Shown here: positions 35,054-44,721 of the stretch, piece after piece | Layout of the letters: every line of letters starts with the position of its first letter | Numbering within the stretch: the first letter of the stretch is position 1 | Source of the DNA: Candidatus Saccharimonadota bacterium | Lineage (GTDB): Bacteria > Patescibacteriota > Saccharimonadia > Saccharimonadales > Saccharimonadaceae | Reading direction: 5' to 3' | Assembly (NCBI GenBank): GCA_017515205.1 | Contig: JAFWHN010000002.1 | Span: forward strand, 1 to 64,000 | Length of the DNA stretch: 64,000 nucleotides | Notes under the pieces: generated by a model | What the model was told of the DNA's origin: nothing | Databases searched by the model: none | The model's input: only the letters and a program-made list of their open reading frames with translations | Translations under genes and position numbers: made by a program

Positions 35054-35838
35054 AATTGCTAGACGGTCACGCACTCGCCGGTTTTATCAAAGAACGCCAA
35101 ACCCATCAAGTTAAAAGCTTAACTAAAAAACCGCAACTTCTCATTATTCGTAATAACGACAACCCAGTAATTAAAAAATATATTGAGCTAAAAACCAAAT
35201 ACGGCCAAGACATCGGCATCACGGTCACCGATTTCTATTCTAGCGATATCCAAGAAATAAAAGCTAAAATCATAACAGCAAATCAGGACTCCAAAATATC
35301 TGGCATTATTATTCAACTTCCACTCCTTCACCAAGAAAAAACTGATGAACTCTGCAATCTAATTGCTCCAAATAAAGATGTCGACGGTCTCGGCCAAAAC
35401 GCCAATTTTGATTCCGCCACAGCCACAGCCATCAACTGGCTTCTCGCGGGCTATGATATTAAACTAGAACAACAAAAAATCGCTATCGTTGGTCGAGGCA
35501 AACTCGTTGGCGCTCCACTTTTTAAAATGTTCAAAGACTCCCATCTTGATGTTACTCTCTTTCACCATGGCGATGATTTGACAAAACTTAAACAATATGA
35601 TATAATCATCACCGCCACGGGCGTTCCGGGGTTAATTGTTAATTCTATGATTAAGCCTGGTACTTCAATCGTCGACGCTGGCACTGCCAGCGAAAACGGC
35701 ATTCTTAAAGGCGACGTCGCGGACAGCGTCCGCTCCCGCACAGATCTCTCCGCCATCACCCCCAAACTCGGTGGCGTCGGCCCCCTCACCGTCGCTTGTC
35801 TCTTTGACCATGTCATTCAAGTTGCTACCAAAAGCTAA
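35050..35838 (+). CDS. folD: Methylenetetrahydrofolate dehydrogenase/cyclohydrolase FolD
   Basis: A 262-residue FolD that interconverts methylene- and formyl-tetrahydrofolate. Seen: YIELKTKYG with the catalytic Lys, GIIIQLPLL, KDVDGLG, VGRGKLVGAP and PKLGGVGPLTV. Slightly shorter than usual (about 285). Coupled to murB by a 4-base overlap. Confidence 0.95.
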   Translation: MKLLDGHALAGFIKERQTHQVKSLTKKPQLLIIRNNDNPVIKKYIELKTKYGQDIGITVTDFYSSDIQEIKAKIITANQDSKISGIIIQLPLLHQEKTDELCNLIAPNKDVDGLGQNANFDSATATAINWLLAGYDIKLEQQKIAIVGRGKLVGAPLFKMFKDSHLDVTLFHHGDDLTKLKQYDIIITATGVPGLIVNSMIKPGTSIVDAGTASENGILKGDVADSVRSRTDLSAITPKLGGVGPLTVACLFDHVIQVATKS

Positions 35839-35872
35839 ACCCAACTCAAAATCATTCAATCGCTGTCTAATG

Positions 35873-38800
35873 CTATTTAGTCGACCCGGAGTCAACCACC
35901 ACATGTTGCTGAGGCGGCTTATATCTTCCATCATTCTTGATCTCTTCATATTTTTTATTCAGTGCCGCAGCTCTACTAGACTTCATATCTGAATTATTTG
36001 AAAGAGTATTAAAGATATTGCTTCCGAACGCCTGCAATTGGTCATCATCCAATTTACTCACATCAATCTTATCAATCGTTCTATTAAATTCATCATCATC
36101 CATGCTACCCAAATTACTTGAAGCTGCAGACATTTGTATCTTATTGAGCGCCACTTCATCTTTAAGATAATCCTCAGTTGTTACAGCATGCTCACCACTT
36201 GTCTTAGGATGCTCGTTTATGTTCTTGGCAATTTCGTACATAGTTCTTTCATTATTCTTATACTCCGAAGCATGATTCGACAAAAGGTTGTTTGCGAACG
36301 TACTCGCGGAAGTATCGTTCATCTTCCCTGATTTAGCAACAGTATTATAAGCATCAACCACTTTCTGACGTCCATCCTTACCTTTAGCCGAAAGCGCATC
36401 TGAATAAGCCACAATTGAAGCTCTATCTCCTTTCACCATAGCCTCCTGCAGTTTTCTTTGCAATTCTCCGCTATCATTGATAGTCCCATCTGCAACTATT
36501 TCTTTCATCTTATTATCAGCTTCCGTCTTCAAAAAATAATCTTTTCCGAACATTGCATCATAATTTCCCTGTTCTCTCATCATTTTGTCATACTTCATCA
36601 TATTCCTTGCCATCATGTTCCTACCCAACACTCCAGGCATCTTGCTCATCACTTTCTGACGTATTCCACCAGGTCTACCTGCCGCCATCTTCGTCCTCAT
36701 CATCTGATATCCCTCATTATCCCGAATTTTCTTAGTAGCACCACCACTCATAGTCTGTCCAAGTCCAGCCAACTTAGACCCAACACTTCCAAACGCCGCA
36801 AATGATTGCTTTAGAACGGTCGGAATAAAGAATATCGGCGCCACACTCACTATAATAGCTACAAAAATGCCAAACCCGGTAGCTAAACCTGCTACTACCA
36901 TCAGTCTTGACACAAAATCGCCAGCTCCAACCAAAAGACCCGCAATCGGATAAACTAGTAATAAACCCTCAAAGAGTTTTAACCACCTATCAAATACTTT
37001 CTTAGTATTTGGCAAAGCGTACATAACCACCGCTAGCGGCGATATCACGACCAAAACTACAATGGCAGCCTGCCGAACAGATAATAGGATAAATAGAAAG
37101 AAAATACTTATAGCCACACCAACAGCTGTTACTAATAATGACAATAACAATCCCACATCCGCAAATAGTACACCAGCTCCAACTACACCAGTCAAAAGTC
37201 CGAGCCCAGCTAAACCAGTCCCAACTGCAACTACACTAAGTTTGGTTCCATCATAAGTAAAGTTACTCGTATTCAAATTGTTCGACATGTTCTGAAGCAA
37301 CGCCTGGAAACCATTACCAAGTATATTCGACAAGTCTACCGCTAGAACACAAAGAAAATACGACAGATTAATCATAACCGCCAGGACGATCAACCTAGGC
37401 AATATCTTTTTAATACCGTAATTTGTAATTCCTACACCAGTCAATTGTGAAAATATAACCACCAAAAGCAATATTACAAAAATTATATTTGCAAAATCAC
37501 GAAACTGCTCCCAAGCCTGAGTTACGCCTTCTCTTCCTTCATTGTCAAATAACTTCGTTGACTTTATAGCCAAAAAGGGTTCCACAGCTTTATTATATAC
37601 ATCATTTGCTGCACCACTTGTTATATCAATCACCCTACATATAATCCAATTCAGGCCAAACCCTTTACCTTCGCTCAAACACGGATCACCATTGCTATTA
37701 TCATCCGTCTCGTCAGTTACTCCACCGTTCTTCAATAATTCTTGCATCTCTTTCACTTCACTATCACTATAACTACCCTTCTTTTGTAGTTCTTTAATCA
37801 GTTCATCTATTCCAATTTCTCCTTCAAACCATCCTTTTTCATTTACCGCATGCACCTTTTTATTCGCACTCACATTTGCATTATGTTCATCCTTGTTATA
37901 CCAACACTTCTGCGTTTTCTTTTCACCGTTTGCCCATTTATACCATTGAATTTCGCCATCCATATAATCATCATTCTTACAACTAATTGTTGTACCATAA
38001 TAGCTATGCAAATAAGCTTGGTACAATAATCTCTTTTCTAGAGAGCCTATCGCTACAGATTTTTTTGTCTCTTTATTGCCAGAAAGTGTCGCTATAGCTT
38101 TTTCACCCCCTTTAGATCGCTTTGCTTTCGTTAATTTAGCAACCACACCATTACTCGCAGCTTCTGGGCCTTTCGTTTCAAGATTAGTTATCTTATTGTC
38201 TATCTTCTCTCTTGTACATTTACCACCAGAACAAATATTATAATCACTTACCAGTTTATTTATAATTTTTTTTGCACTCAATTTACTGTTTTTTTCTGAT
38301 TCTCTCAAATTAATACATCTAGAATTATTAATCTGGCTCTCACCTTTGCCATTCAATAATGTCAAACAAATCACCCCAGACGCTTCACCATTTTGCCACC
38401 AAAAACCAGCCTGTTCATATTTTGGATCACCACCCGTCCATGTACGACCATTTTCCTGACATACTCGGTTCGAAGTTTTCTTTTTACCATTATATTTAAA
38501 TGATAAATAATAACAACTCCCAGATTGCGCATTACTATCCATAGAATACCCCATATTGCCCAAAAACTCTTCTATTTTATCTTTCCCAGAAGACGAAGCA
38601 GGCGCCTTAGACTTATATTTATTCAGCAAAGCTTCACAATTAATATTTTCTCTCTTCGCCAGTGGCATTTTCACTTTTGCGCCAGGACCTGCCGTATTGA
38701 CCCCCAAAGGACGATAGAACAGACTAACCATACCAGCATATTCGGACAGTTCAATCTTACCATCAATAACATATTTTCCATCCTTGGTTGTCTGGTAGCA

Positions 38801-38962
38801 ATTATATATACCTTGATATCGCCCCTTCTTGTTTACAGATTCATATATAGTACTTACCTGACCAGCCATCACGCTTTCAACTCTTCCAAAAGTTACAAAA
38901 AACGACAAGAAAAGACCTAACAACAAAACCAATTTAAATCTTATCTTTCTATTATCATTCAT
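35873..38962 (-). CDS. VirB6/TrbL-like membrane protein with large extracellular domain
   Basis: A 1029-residue protein: signal peptide (about 1-31), a Cys-rich extracellular domain of about 430 residues, then about 6-8 membrane segments (roughly 480-740; FANIIFVILLLVVIFSQLTG, KKILPRLIVLAVMINLSYF) and a charged cytosolic C-terminus (about 750-1029). The membrane part resembles VirB6/TrbL subunits of type IV secretion, but no other secretion gene is in the window. The start at 38962 has GGAG 8 nt upstream and overlaps the previous stop by eight bases; a longer ORF start at 39010 would destroy the signal peptide. It forms an operon with 38955-40316. Confidence 0.75.
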   Translation of the reverse strand: MNDNRKIRFKLVLLLGLFLSFFVTFGRVESVMAGQVSTIYESVNKKGRYQGIYNCYQTTKDGKYVIDGKIELSEYAGMVSLFYRPLGVNTAGPGAKVKMPLAKRENINCEALLNKYKSKAPASSSGKDKIEEFLGNMGYSMDSNAQSGSCYYLSFKYNGKKKTSNRVCQENGRTWTGGDPKYEQAGFWWQNGEASGVICLTLLNGKGESQINNSRCINLRESEKNSKLSAKKIINKLVSDYNICSGGKCTREKIDNKITNLETKGPEAASNGVVAKLTKAKRSKGGEKAIATLSGNKETKKSVAIGSLEKRLLYQAYLHSYYGTTISCKNDDYMDGEIQWYKWANGEKKTQKCWYNKDEHNANVSANKKVHAVNEKGWFEGEIGIDELIKELQKKGSYSDSEVKEMQELLKNGGVTDETDDNSNGDPCLSEGKGFGLNWIICRVIDITSGAANDVYNKAVEPFLAIKSTKLFDNEGREGVTQAWEQFRDFANIIFVILLLVVIFSQLTGVGITNYGIKKILPRLIVLAVMINLSYFLCVLAVDLSNILGNGFQALLQNMSNNLNTSNFTYDGTKLSVVAVGTGLAGLGLLTGVVGAGVLFADVGLLLSLLVTAVGVAISIFFLFILLSVRQAAIVVLVVISPLAVVMYALPNTKKVFDRWLKLFEGLLLVYPIAGLLVGAGDFVSRLMVVAGLATGFGIFVAIIVSVAPIFFIPTVLKQSFAAFGSVGSKLAGLGQTMSGGATKKIRDNEGYQMMRTKMAAGRPGGIRQKVMSKMPGVLGRNMMARNMMKYDKMMREQGNYDAMFGKDYFLKTEADNKMKEIVADGTINDSGELQRKLQEAMVKGDRASIVAYSDALSAKGKDGRQKVVDAYNTVAKSGKMNDTSASTFANNLLSNHASEYKNNERTMYEIAKNINEHPKTSGEHAVTTEDYLKDEVALNKIQMSAASSNLGSMDDDEFNRTIDKIDVSKLDDDQLQAFGSNIFNTLSNNSDMKSSRAAALNKKYEEIKNDGRYKPPQQHVVVDSGSTK

Positions 38963-40316
38963 CACTTGTCTCCAAATCAGCTTCTTCCTCATTCTCAACC
39001 AAATCGGCATACACTATATCAGCAAAAGCATAGACCTGAGCATGTAACTCAATCTCAACATCATTCAAAAGTCTCGCCATCCTATAATCATATTCCGTTA
39101 CTGTTGTCGCCAGTTTTTCGACCTCTTCATTATCATCTAAACATTCATAGTTTATTTCCTCATCTACTAAACACCCTAATTCCTTATACTTTTTTACTAA
39201 AGCAATTTCACTCAAACCATACCTTATCACAAGATTATAATAATTGTTCCCATATATGTCTTCCAAGTTTTCAAAAGAGTTTGCTATTGCATTCACATAC
39301 TCTTTTGCAGCGCCCTCACCACCATCATTATAAGCTTTTATAATATCCCTCTCACTTAGATCATCATTTTCATAATAAATCATCATAAAATCGAACAAAA
39401 CTCTATGTTCTTCTATCAAATTCATTGCCTCTTCATTATCTTGCCAAGTATCCGTATAGTAACCATAAAATGTTTCAAAATATTCCTTCAAATTCGCGCG
39501 GTAGCCAGCACTTTCATCCTTACCTACATTTTTATAGAAAAAGCTATCTTCACTTTCATCATCTACTGACTCCTCGTCATCTACTTCATCCCCATTCTCT
39601 ACTATTTCTATCTCGTCCTCATTCTCACCATCATTCTCTACCTCATCCGCGTCATCATATTCCAGTTCCAAAGACAACATACTAGTCTCATCCGAATCTG
39701 GCAAATCTTCATTTTTCGCTTCACCAGTCAAAAAATAGTTAGCATAAATATTAAAAGCACTTCTAAGATCCGTAGCTTTCGCACCAAAACTACCACCTAC
39801 GCCCATAATAGCAAAGACTACTAAAATCACCACAACTACAGCACCCGCTATACCGCCAACCAACCACCATTTTTTTGGATTCTTACTACCACTATCTTTT
39901 GTTAACACAATATCCCCCGTGCCAGAAGCAACCGGCATTGAGCCACTCATCATCGAAAAAGTATTTGTCGCCATCGGATTTGTCGGCGTAGAACTAATCG
40001 GCATCGAACTAGATGGCATAGAGCCAGTCGGAACAGAACCAAATCTCCTAGCATTATTCATTGGAGCTGAGCCAACCTGACCCATATTATTTGACATATC
40101 ATTTGGTACAGCATTATTCATCGAAACAACACTTGGTGCAGAATTGTCAGTCGACACAACATTCGGCGCAGGATTACTAGCCACCGCACTATCCGGCATC
40201 GGATTAACCGCCGAACCACCACCAGCCGACGTAGCATCATTCGGCGTGCCAACATTACTCGGATTTATCCCACCCGAATCAGAACTACCAAAAGAATTGT
40301 TTTTTGATGGATCCAT
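38955..40316 (-). CDS. Single-TM protein with Ser/Met/Pro/Asn-rich N-terminus
   Basis: A 453-residue protein: a low-complexity cytosolic N-terminus with repeated S-M-P and N-A-x-P units (about 1-120), a membrane segment (about 150-175, WWLVGGIAGAVVVVILVVF), an acidic stretch and a helical extracellular domain. No family recognised. The start at 40316 follows TATAAT (40324-40329) by 7 nt; an ATG at 40325 lies inside that -10 element, and one at 40385 lies upstream of it. It precedes and overlaps the VirB6-like gene, so the two probably act together in the envelope. Confidence 0.7.
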   Translation of the reverse strand: MDPSKNNSFGSSDSGGINPSNVGTPNDATSAGGGSAVNPMPDSAVASNPAPNVVSTDNSAPSVVSMNNAVPNDMSNNMGQVGSAPMNNARRFGSVPTGSMPSSSMPISSTPTNPMATNTFSMMSGSMPVASGTGDIVLTKDSGSKNPKKWWLVGGIAGAVVVVILVVFAIMGVGGSFGAKATDLRSAFNIYANYFLTGEAKNEDLPDSDETSMLSLELEYDDADEVENDGENEDEIEIVENGDEVDDEESVDDESEDSFFYKNVGKDESAGYRANLKEYFETFYGYYTDTWQDNEEAMNLIEEHRVLFDFMMIYYENDDLSERDIIKAYNDGGEGAAKEYVNAIANSFENLEDIYGNNYYNLVIRYGLSEIALVKKYKELGCLVDEEINYECLDDNEEVEKLATTVTEYDYRMARLLNDVEIELHAQVYAFADIVYADLVENEEEADLETSDE

Positions 40317-40382
40317 TTTCACCATTATACCATAAGTGCTTTTAAAAACACAACAAAAAACTAATCCAAACATAGTTTTCAC

Positions 40383-40418
40383 CACAAAAAATGAGCCAAA
40401 ATCGGCTCATTTTTTGTG
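40383..40418. terminator. Strong terminator after the 40436 gene
   Basis: Perfect 15-bp inverted repeat (CACAAAAAATGAGCC with its complement, 6-nt loop). The A/T ends allow termination from either direction; it closes the surface-protein gene at 40436. Confidence 0.85.
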
Positions 40419-40435
40419 AAGCGGCCCCCCACCCC

Positions 40436-41701
40436 TTACATCAATTTCTTACGACTAGACAAATAATAACCAAGTGTAGTCACTACAGAACCAGCACCAA
40501 TTGCACCAGTTGCTATAGTACCAGCACCAGTATTGACAATCGTAGTAGGAATTTCCTCACTCGGTTTGTCAGGATTAACTGGCGTTGGGTTAACAGGTTC
40601 GTCTTTACAAGTCTTGTTAACTAATACAGATGCATCGTCTTTATAGACAGCATTCTTAAGTGAAGAACCAGAAACCGTAACGTTTGCCCAGTTTACTAAT
40701 TGGTTTTTACCACAAGCCATAGTTTTATCTACAACTTTACCAGTAAACCGTACATAAGCATTACCCTTGGCATTGTAATCACCAATGTTAATACCAGTAG
40801 TGGTTACAGTATTGTCAGCTAATTTCACACCGTCCTTATAATTAGAATTATAAAGATAAGTAGAATCAGCCACATATTCTACGTTAGTAGGAAGAATATC
40901 GCGAATCATTACGTTCTTAACTTGCTCAGCAAGTAAGTTGACGTATTCGATTTGATATTCAACTTCGTCACCAACCTTAGCTTCCACAGATTCGCTCCAG
41001 GTTTTAGTACCTTTAATACGAACTTGTTTAGAAAGCTTAGCAGCAACTGAACTGTGTACCTTGACGTCAATCGTCAAGACACCAGAATATTCATAACAAC
41101 CAGGGATCTCACCATTCATTGAAGTATAACCAAGGGTAGCACCGCTGGTAATTACTTCGTTAGGAATCTTAAAGGTCCCTTTATTGTTCTTAAATTCAGC
41201 TGAACCATCAACGTATTCAAGATAAACGTTTTCATCAGCTGTCAAAGTAACTTCATCCCAATAACGGTTAGGAGTTGCGTTTGAAGAATCAAGGTAACCC
41301 ACAATCGTTTGAGATTTAGCAACGTTAGTAGGAATTGAGAAGGTTGCTTTCACACCCTTTGCAATTGCCTGCATGCCACGAGGGCTATTGTTGTGAACGA
41401 ATAAACGAATCGTATAAGTTTCGCCATCTTTCACCTTAATTTCATTAGCGTTCCAAGTACTAACTTTAGCGCCAGCTACTTTCGCACCAACGAAGTTTCT
41501 TTCATCACCAATTTTACCATTGGTAATAGAGTTAAATGTTATTTTTTCACCAAGGTCACCCTTGTTGATTTGTTCTAGCGTATAAGTTTTACGACCATTG
41601 CTAGAATCACCCCATGCATTTACGATCACAGGAGTAAGTGCCGCTACTGCAACCACAGTTGCCGCAGAAACACTAAGAATAGTCTTATAAACTTTATTCA
41701 T
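40436..41701 (-). CDS. Surface protein with DUF11-like repeat and sorting-like tail
   Basis: A 421-residue exported protein with signal peptide (about 1-30). Residues about 230-340 match a DUF11-type beta domain (VGDEVEYQIEYVNLLAEQVKNVMIRDILP), common in bacterial surface fibres. A Pro-rich spacer leads to IVNTGAG, a hydrophobic segment and SSRKKLM, an order like an LPxTG sorting signal but without the LP. No sortase is seen in the window. Ribosome-binding site AAAGGA. Codon and base use are a little richer in G than neighbours. Confidence 0.75.
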   Translation of the reverse strand: MNKVYKTILSVSAATVVAVAALTPVIVNAWGDSSNGRKTYTLEQINKGDLGEKITFNSITNGKIGDERNFVGAKVAGAKVSTWNANEIKVKDGETYTIRLFVHNNSPRGMQAIAKGVKATFSIPTNVAKSQTIVGYLDSSNATPNRYWDEVTLTADENVYLEYVDGSAEFKNNKGTFKIPNEVITSGATLGYTSMNGEIPGCYEYSGVLTIDVKVHSSVAAKLSKQVRIKGTKTWSESVEAKVGDEVEYQIEYVNLLAEQVKNVMIRDILPTNVEYVADSTYLYNSNYKDGVKLADNTVTTTGINIGDYNAKGNAYVRFTGKVVDKTMACGKNQLVNWANVTVSGSSLKNAVYKDDASVLVNKTCKDEPVNPTPVNPDKPSEEIPTTIVNTGAGTIATGAIGAGSVVTTLGYYLSSRKKLM

Positions 41702-41819
41702 AATATTCCTTTCTTAATAAATAAAATAAGTTTACATAGTTGTTGCTAGTCGTATTAATTGTTAATATTCGTCTGACTAAACAACCAAATCGTCTCAAAC
41801 TTCAAAATCTTGGATGAAG

Positions 41820-41843
41820 CCCAGCGGTTTTTACGCCGCTGGG
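41820..41843. other. Strong hairpin downstream of 41893 gene
   Basis: Perfect 8-bp stem CCCAGCGG/CCGCTGGG, with an outer TTGGAT/ATCCAA pairing. No T-run follows on either strand, so it may be a processing or stabilising structure, not a standard terminator. Confidence 0.5.
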
Positions 41844-41892
41844 ACTATTGTAAAGTACAAGATCCAAACGGATCCACCCTAGTTATCTAATT

Positions 41893-43560
41893 TTAGTCTG
41901 AGGGACCTTCCCATGCCTCCCCAGGCTTATCTTTAACCGGCTTACCCGTATCAGCCTCTTTAGCCTTATCGGAAGTCGGTGTTGATGTGTCAGCGCCACC
42001 GTGACCTGTGCCACTATCGCCGTTGTTATCGGTCTTAGTACCACTAGACGGCTTGGTCGACGGAGCATTTGAATCTCCGCCTTCCTTCTGATTGGCGTTC
42101 GTGTCTTCCTTTTCCTTTTGGTCCTTACGATAATCTTCGTAAGTTCCTCCAGAATTCGAGGACGAGTCAGGCGTATCCTTCGTCGAATGCTGCGGGTCAG
42201 AAGGATTGTTTGTATCCTCATGAGGACCCTTATCATCATTCGACTCGCCATCGTCGTATTTACCATCTTTCGGGTCTTTGTCATACGATGGCTTTCCGTT
42301 ATCACCCTTTCCAGGTTTCGACGGCTTCTTCGGTTTCCCGTTGTCGCCATTCGCAGGTTTACCAGGTTTTTTTGGTTTCTTCGGCGTGCTCTGAGGTTTT
42401 ATCCCCATCACAGCCTCCACGTTTGTTGGTTGAAAACCGCATTCAATACGGTATCCAACTCTAAACGTGTTACCTTTAATCTTAAAGGTATAAACCAAAA
42501 ACTTGCCTGAATGATTCTTAGTCTTTAGGACGATGACATCCGGGACACCATCTTTGGTGTATCCGTTCATGTACATCTGGTCCTCAAGACCTAACCTGGT
42601 TTCTACAGTGACAGTTGCCTTGTCGAGGAACTTAAAGAAAGCTTCCCGAGTGTTAGAATATAACACCGGATTAGCAATGAATTCCTCTTTCGAGCGATTA
42701 ATGGTTTTTGCCCAATCGCCCCTACAACTCTGGTAGAACTCACCTAAGTAGCGTGTTCCGACAATTGCGTCGAGCCACGCCATATCGGCGGCTCCGAGAG
42801 CCGGGTCTTCAACAATTCTGCTTCTGAACTCCTCATCGTAGCCAGCAGCATCATCATCTTCTGGGCACGGTCCGAAGTTGAAGTCGTTGTCCGGGTCTTC
42901 ATCATCTCGTACCACGAGATTGAAGAAGTAAGCCCAACCGCCATCTCCTTCGGTCCCATCATCATCACCATAGGCAGTTGCCGGACTTAAAGCGCTCCAA
43001 TTAATCGCGCTACAGACCGTTCCTGCTACCAGAACCGCCATAATACCTAAGGCAGCTATGGCTCCGACACGGTGAAGTCTCATCGCATCCGAATCTTCCC
43101 CATCTATCTCCGTATAACGGAAATGGAAGAAGTCCGCTACGATAAGACCGAGAGCAATAACGATTATTATGGCAGGAAGCGCATTTATGACCGACCCCCA
43201 GAAAGGCTGGTCAATAAACTCAACTATCCTCGCCGCATTGGCTTTCATTACCAAAAAAATTGGTATAAATGCGACGAGAAACGGCACCATTTCCTTTAAA
43301 TAGCCACCTTCCTGATGCCACCAATATACTAAGTAGCAAATTACCGCTACTAGGCATACCAGCGCCGCTGTTGCCAGGAAAGCATCGGCTACAGTTAAAA
43401 GAAAATCCGCAGTTCCTACCACGACGCCAATAGTAGATGCCTTTATCCACTCATCAAACGTCAGCTTCAAGAGAGATTTCTCTTGAAACATACACTCTGC
43501 TACCGCCACACATGAGACGACTACCAGAGCGATAAGAATTGAATTGATAAATTGAATCAT
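41893..43560 (-). CDS. Multi-TM protein with low-complexity Lys/Pro/Gly/Asp tail
   Basis: A 555-residue protein: about four or five membrane segments in residues 1-190, an acidic extracellular loop with Cys, a compact domain (about 250-385, KTKNHSGKFLVYTFKIKGNTF) and a tail of about 165 residues made of KPKKPGKP-like and Asp/Ser/Gly repeats. No named family. Ribosome-binding site GGAGGTAG and a consensus promoter at 43721-43749 indicate strong expression. Base composition is more GC-rich than neighbours, which may hint at a foreign origin. Confidence 0.65.
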   Translation of the reverse strand: MIQFINSILIALVVVSCVAVAECMFQEKSLLKLTFDEWIKASTIGVVVGTADFLLTVADAFLATAALVCLVAVICYLVYWWHQEGGYLKEMVPFLVAFIPIFLVMKANAARIVEFIDQPFWGSVINALPAIIIVIALGLIVADFFHFRYTEIDGEDSDAMRLHRVGAIAALGIMAVLVAGTVCSAINWSALSPATAYGDDDGTEGDGGWAYFFNLVVRDDEDPDNDFNFGPCPEDDDAAGYDEEFRSRIVEDPALGAADMAWLDAIVGTRYLGEFYQSCRGDWAKTINRSKEEFIANPVLYSNTREAFFKFLDKATVTVETRLGLEDQMYMNGYTKDGVPDVIVLKTKNHSGKFLVYTFKIKGNTFRVGYRIECGFQPTNVEAVMGIKPQSTPKKPKKPGKPANGDNGKPKKPSKPGKGDNGKPSYDKDPKDGKYDDGESNDDKGPHEDTNNPSDPQHSTKDTPDSSSNSGGTYEDYRKDQKEKEDTNANQKEGGDSNAPSTKPSSGTKTDNNGDSGTGHGGADTSTPTSDKAKEADTGKPVKDKPGEAWEGPSD

Positions 43561-43720
43561 TCTTCTACCTCCATTGAAAAAAGTTTCCGGAGGTCACCCC
43601 CCGGTAGTCGGGAAGCAATAACTTATTAGATAACTCCAAATTTCATTGAAATTTGGGATGATTTGGTTGTTAAATTTCGTCGTTGTTTAATAACACCACC
43701 AAAAAACTCAGACTACTTAC
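43561..43720 (-). promoter_or_regulatory. Long structured 5' leader of the 41893 gene
   Basis: About 150 nt of leader between the -10 at 43721 and the start at 43560. It holds a perfect hairpin CCAAATTTCA/TGAAATTTGG (43635-43655) and a second stem (CCGG..GG/CC..CCGG, about 43588-43605) followed by a short T-run, which looks like an attenuator. The rest of the gap up to 43879 holds the promoter and the terminator of the next gene. Confidence 0.5.
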
Positions 43721-43749
43721 ATTGTATCACACTTTCGCTTTTTTGTCAA
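43721..43749 (-). promoter_or_regulatory. Sigma70 consensus promoter of the 41893 gene
   Basis: Minus strand TTGACA (43744-43749), 17-nt spacer, TACAAT (43721-43726). Confidence 0.8.
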
Positions 43750-43790
43750 TATCTATAACACACTTTACGCTTATGTCTATTTTTACCCAA

Positions 43791-43814
43791 GAAAAAACCC
43801 AGCAATGCTGGGTT
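43791..43814 (-). terminator. Terminator of the 43880 gene
   Basis: Perfect 9-bp stem AACCCAGCA/TGCTGGGTT with a 1-nt centre, followed by a T-run on the minus strand, 65 bases past the stop. Confidence 0.75.
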
Positions 43815-43879
43815 ATAATCCCCACTACGTCCGTAGACAAGCAGGTAGTGTACCTTTTTCGTTGTTCTCAGCTAATGAC

Positions 43880-44509
43880 TTATCTAGGCGTATATCTCCT
43901 TATCTCATCGTCGGACAAAATATGGTCGATCTGACCATTCTTGTACCAGACCCAGATTGGATCGTACGCCCCGTTGGATATCTGCTTTGCAGCCCAGATA
44001 TCCTTTGATATTCCATAAGTCCTGGTCTTTGCATCCCAGAACTTGTAGGCATATCCTGGGCCGTCATTCAGCCCGATGAATGGAGCCGGCTCCTCAGGAG
44101 TTTCCACAGCTTTTTCAACTGCTTTCACTTCTTCAACAGCCTTTTCTTCTACAGCTGGTTCTTCACCAGCATCATCAGCATCATCGTCATCACCGAAGAG
44201 GTAATCGTTAATTATAGCAATCGCCTCATCGTGCTCTTTGAGCTTCTGGTCATGTGCCGTAATGGCATCAGTCGTCTTTTTGAGCAACTGAGTCATTCTA
44301 TTAGCGCACTCTGAAAGCTCAGCAAGCGTCATGTTGCCTTTCTCTTCTCCTTTCTTTTCCGCAGCCTTTTTGACTGCATCCGCTGCTGCCTTCTTCTCTT
44401 CAGAAGCCTTTGCTTTCTCTTCTTCAGAAGCCTTCGCTTCTTCAGATTTAGCTTTAGCCTCTTCTTCATTCTGCTGCTGTTTCATATCTCTAAGTTTTTT
44501 CTTGGACAT
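43880..44509 (-). CDS. Acidic coiled-coil protein
   Basis: A 209-residue soluble protein. Residues 1-55 are Lys/Glu/Ala-rich helix with repeated EEAKA-like units, 60-105 a further helix (LAELSECANRMTQLLKKTT), 110-140 acidic, and the last 55 residues a compact Trp/Tyr-rich part (YAYKFWDAKTRTYGISKDIWAAK). Unknown function. The start at 44509 follows AGGAGGGG; the ORF to 44563 runs through it. A perfect sigma70 promoter lies at 44586-44614. Confidence 0.65.
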   Translation of the reverse strand: MSKKKLRDMKQQQNEEEAKAKSEEAKASEEEKAKASEEKKAAADAVKKAAEKKGEEKGNMTLAELSECANRMTQLLKKTTDAITAHDQKLKEHDEAIAIINDYLFGDDDDADDAGEEPAVEEKAVEEVKAVEKAVETPEEPAPFIGLNDGPGYAYKFWDAKTRTYGISKDIWAAKQISNGAYDPIWVWYKNGQIDHILSDDEIRRYTPR

Positions 44510-44585
44510 AATCTTACCCCTCCTTCCAAGAAAACAACGTCGGTAACTGGATGCTGAGAACATCTTTTAAAGGTACATAACTACA

Positions 44586-44614
44586 TTATATCACACATAC
44601 CTAATTTTGTCAAC
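44586..44614 (-). promoter_or_regulatory. Perfect consensus promoter of the 43880 gene
   Basis: Minus strand TTGACA (44609-44614), 17-nt spacer, TATAAT (44586-44591), an exact match to the sigma70 consensus, with a leader of about 70 nt. Confidence 0.85.
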
Positions 44615-44721
44615 TATAAAAACATAAATATTATCAAATTTCTCTAGCATAAAAATGTTGTTAGTAGAGATATTCGATTCGAAGAACGACTTCTTTTTTT
44701 GTGTTTTTGTGACACAAAAAA

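Noticed and set aside
35705-35735. GCGGAC/GTCCGC hairpin in folD as a third element copy
   Set aside because: Spacing of FolD motifs there is normal, so nothing is inserted, and the shared core is absent.
44655-44690. Possible tRNA pseudogene behind tRNA-Gly
   Set aside because: A few bases resemble the tRNA-Gly T-arm, but no acceptor or anticodon stem can be formed.
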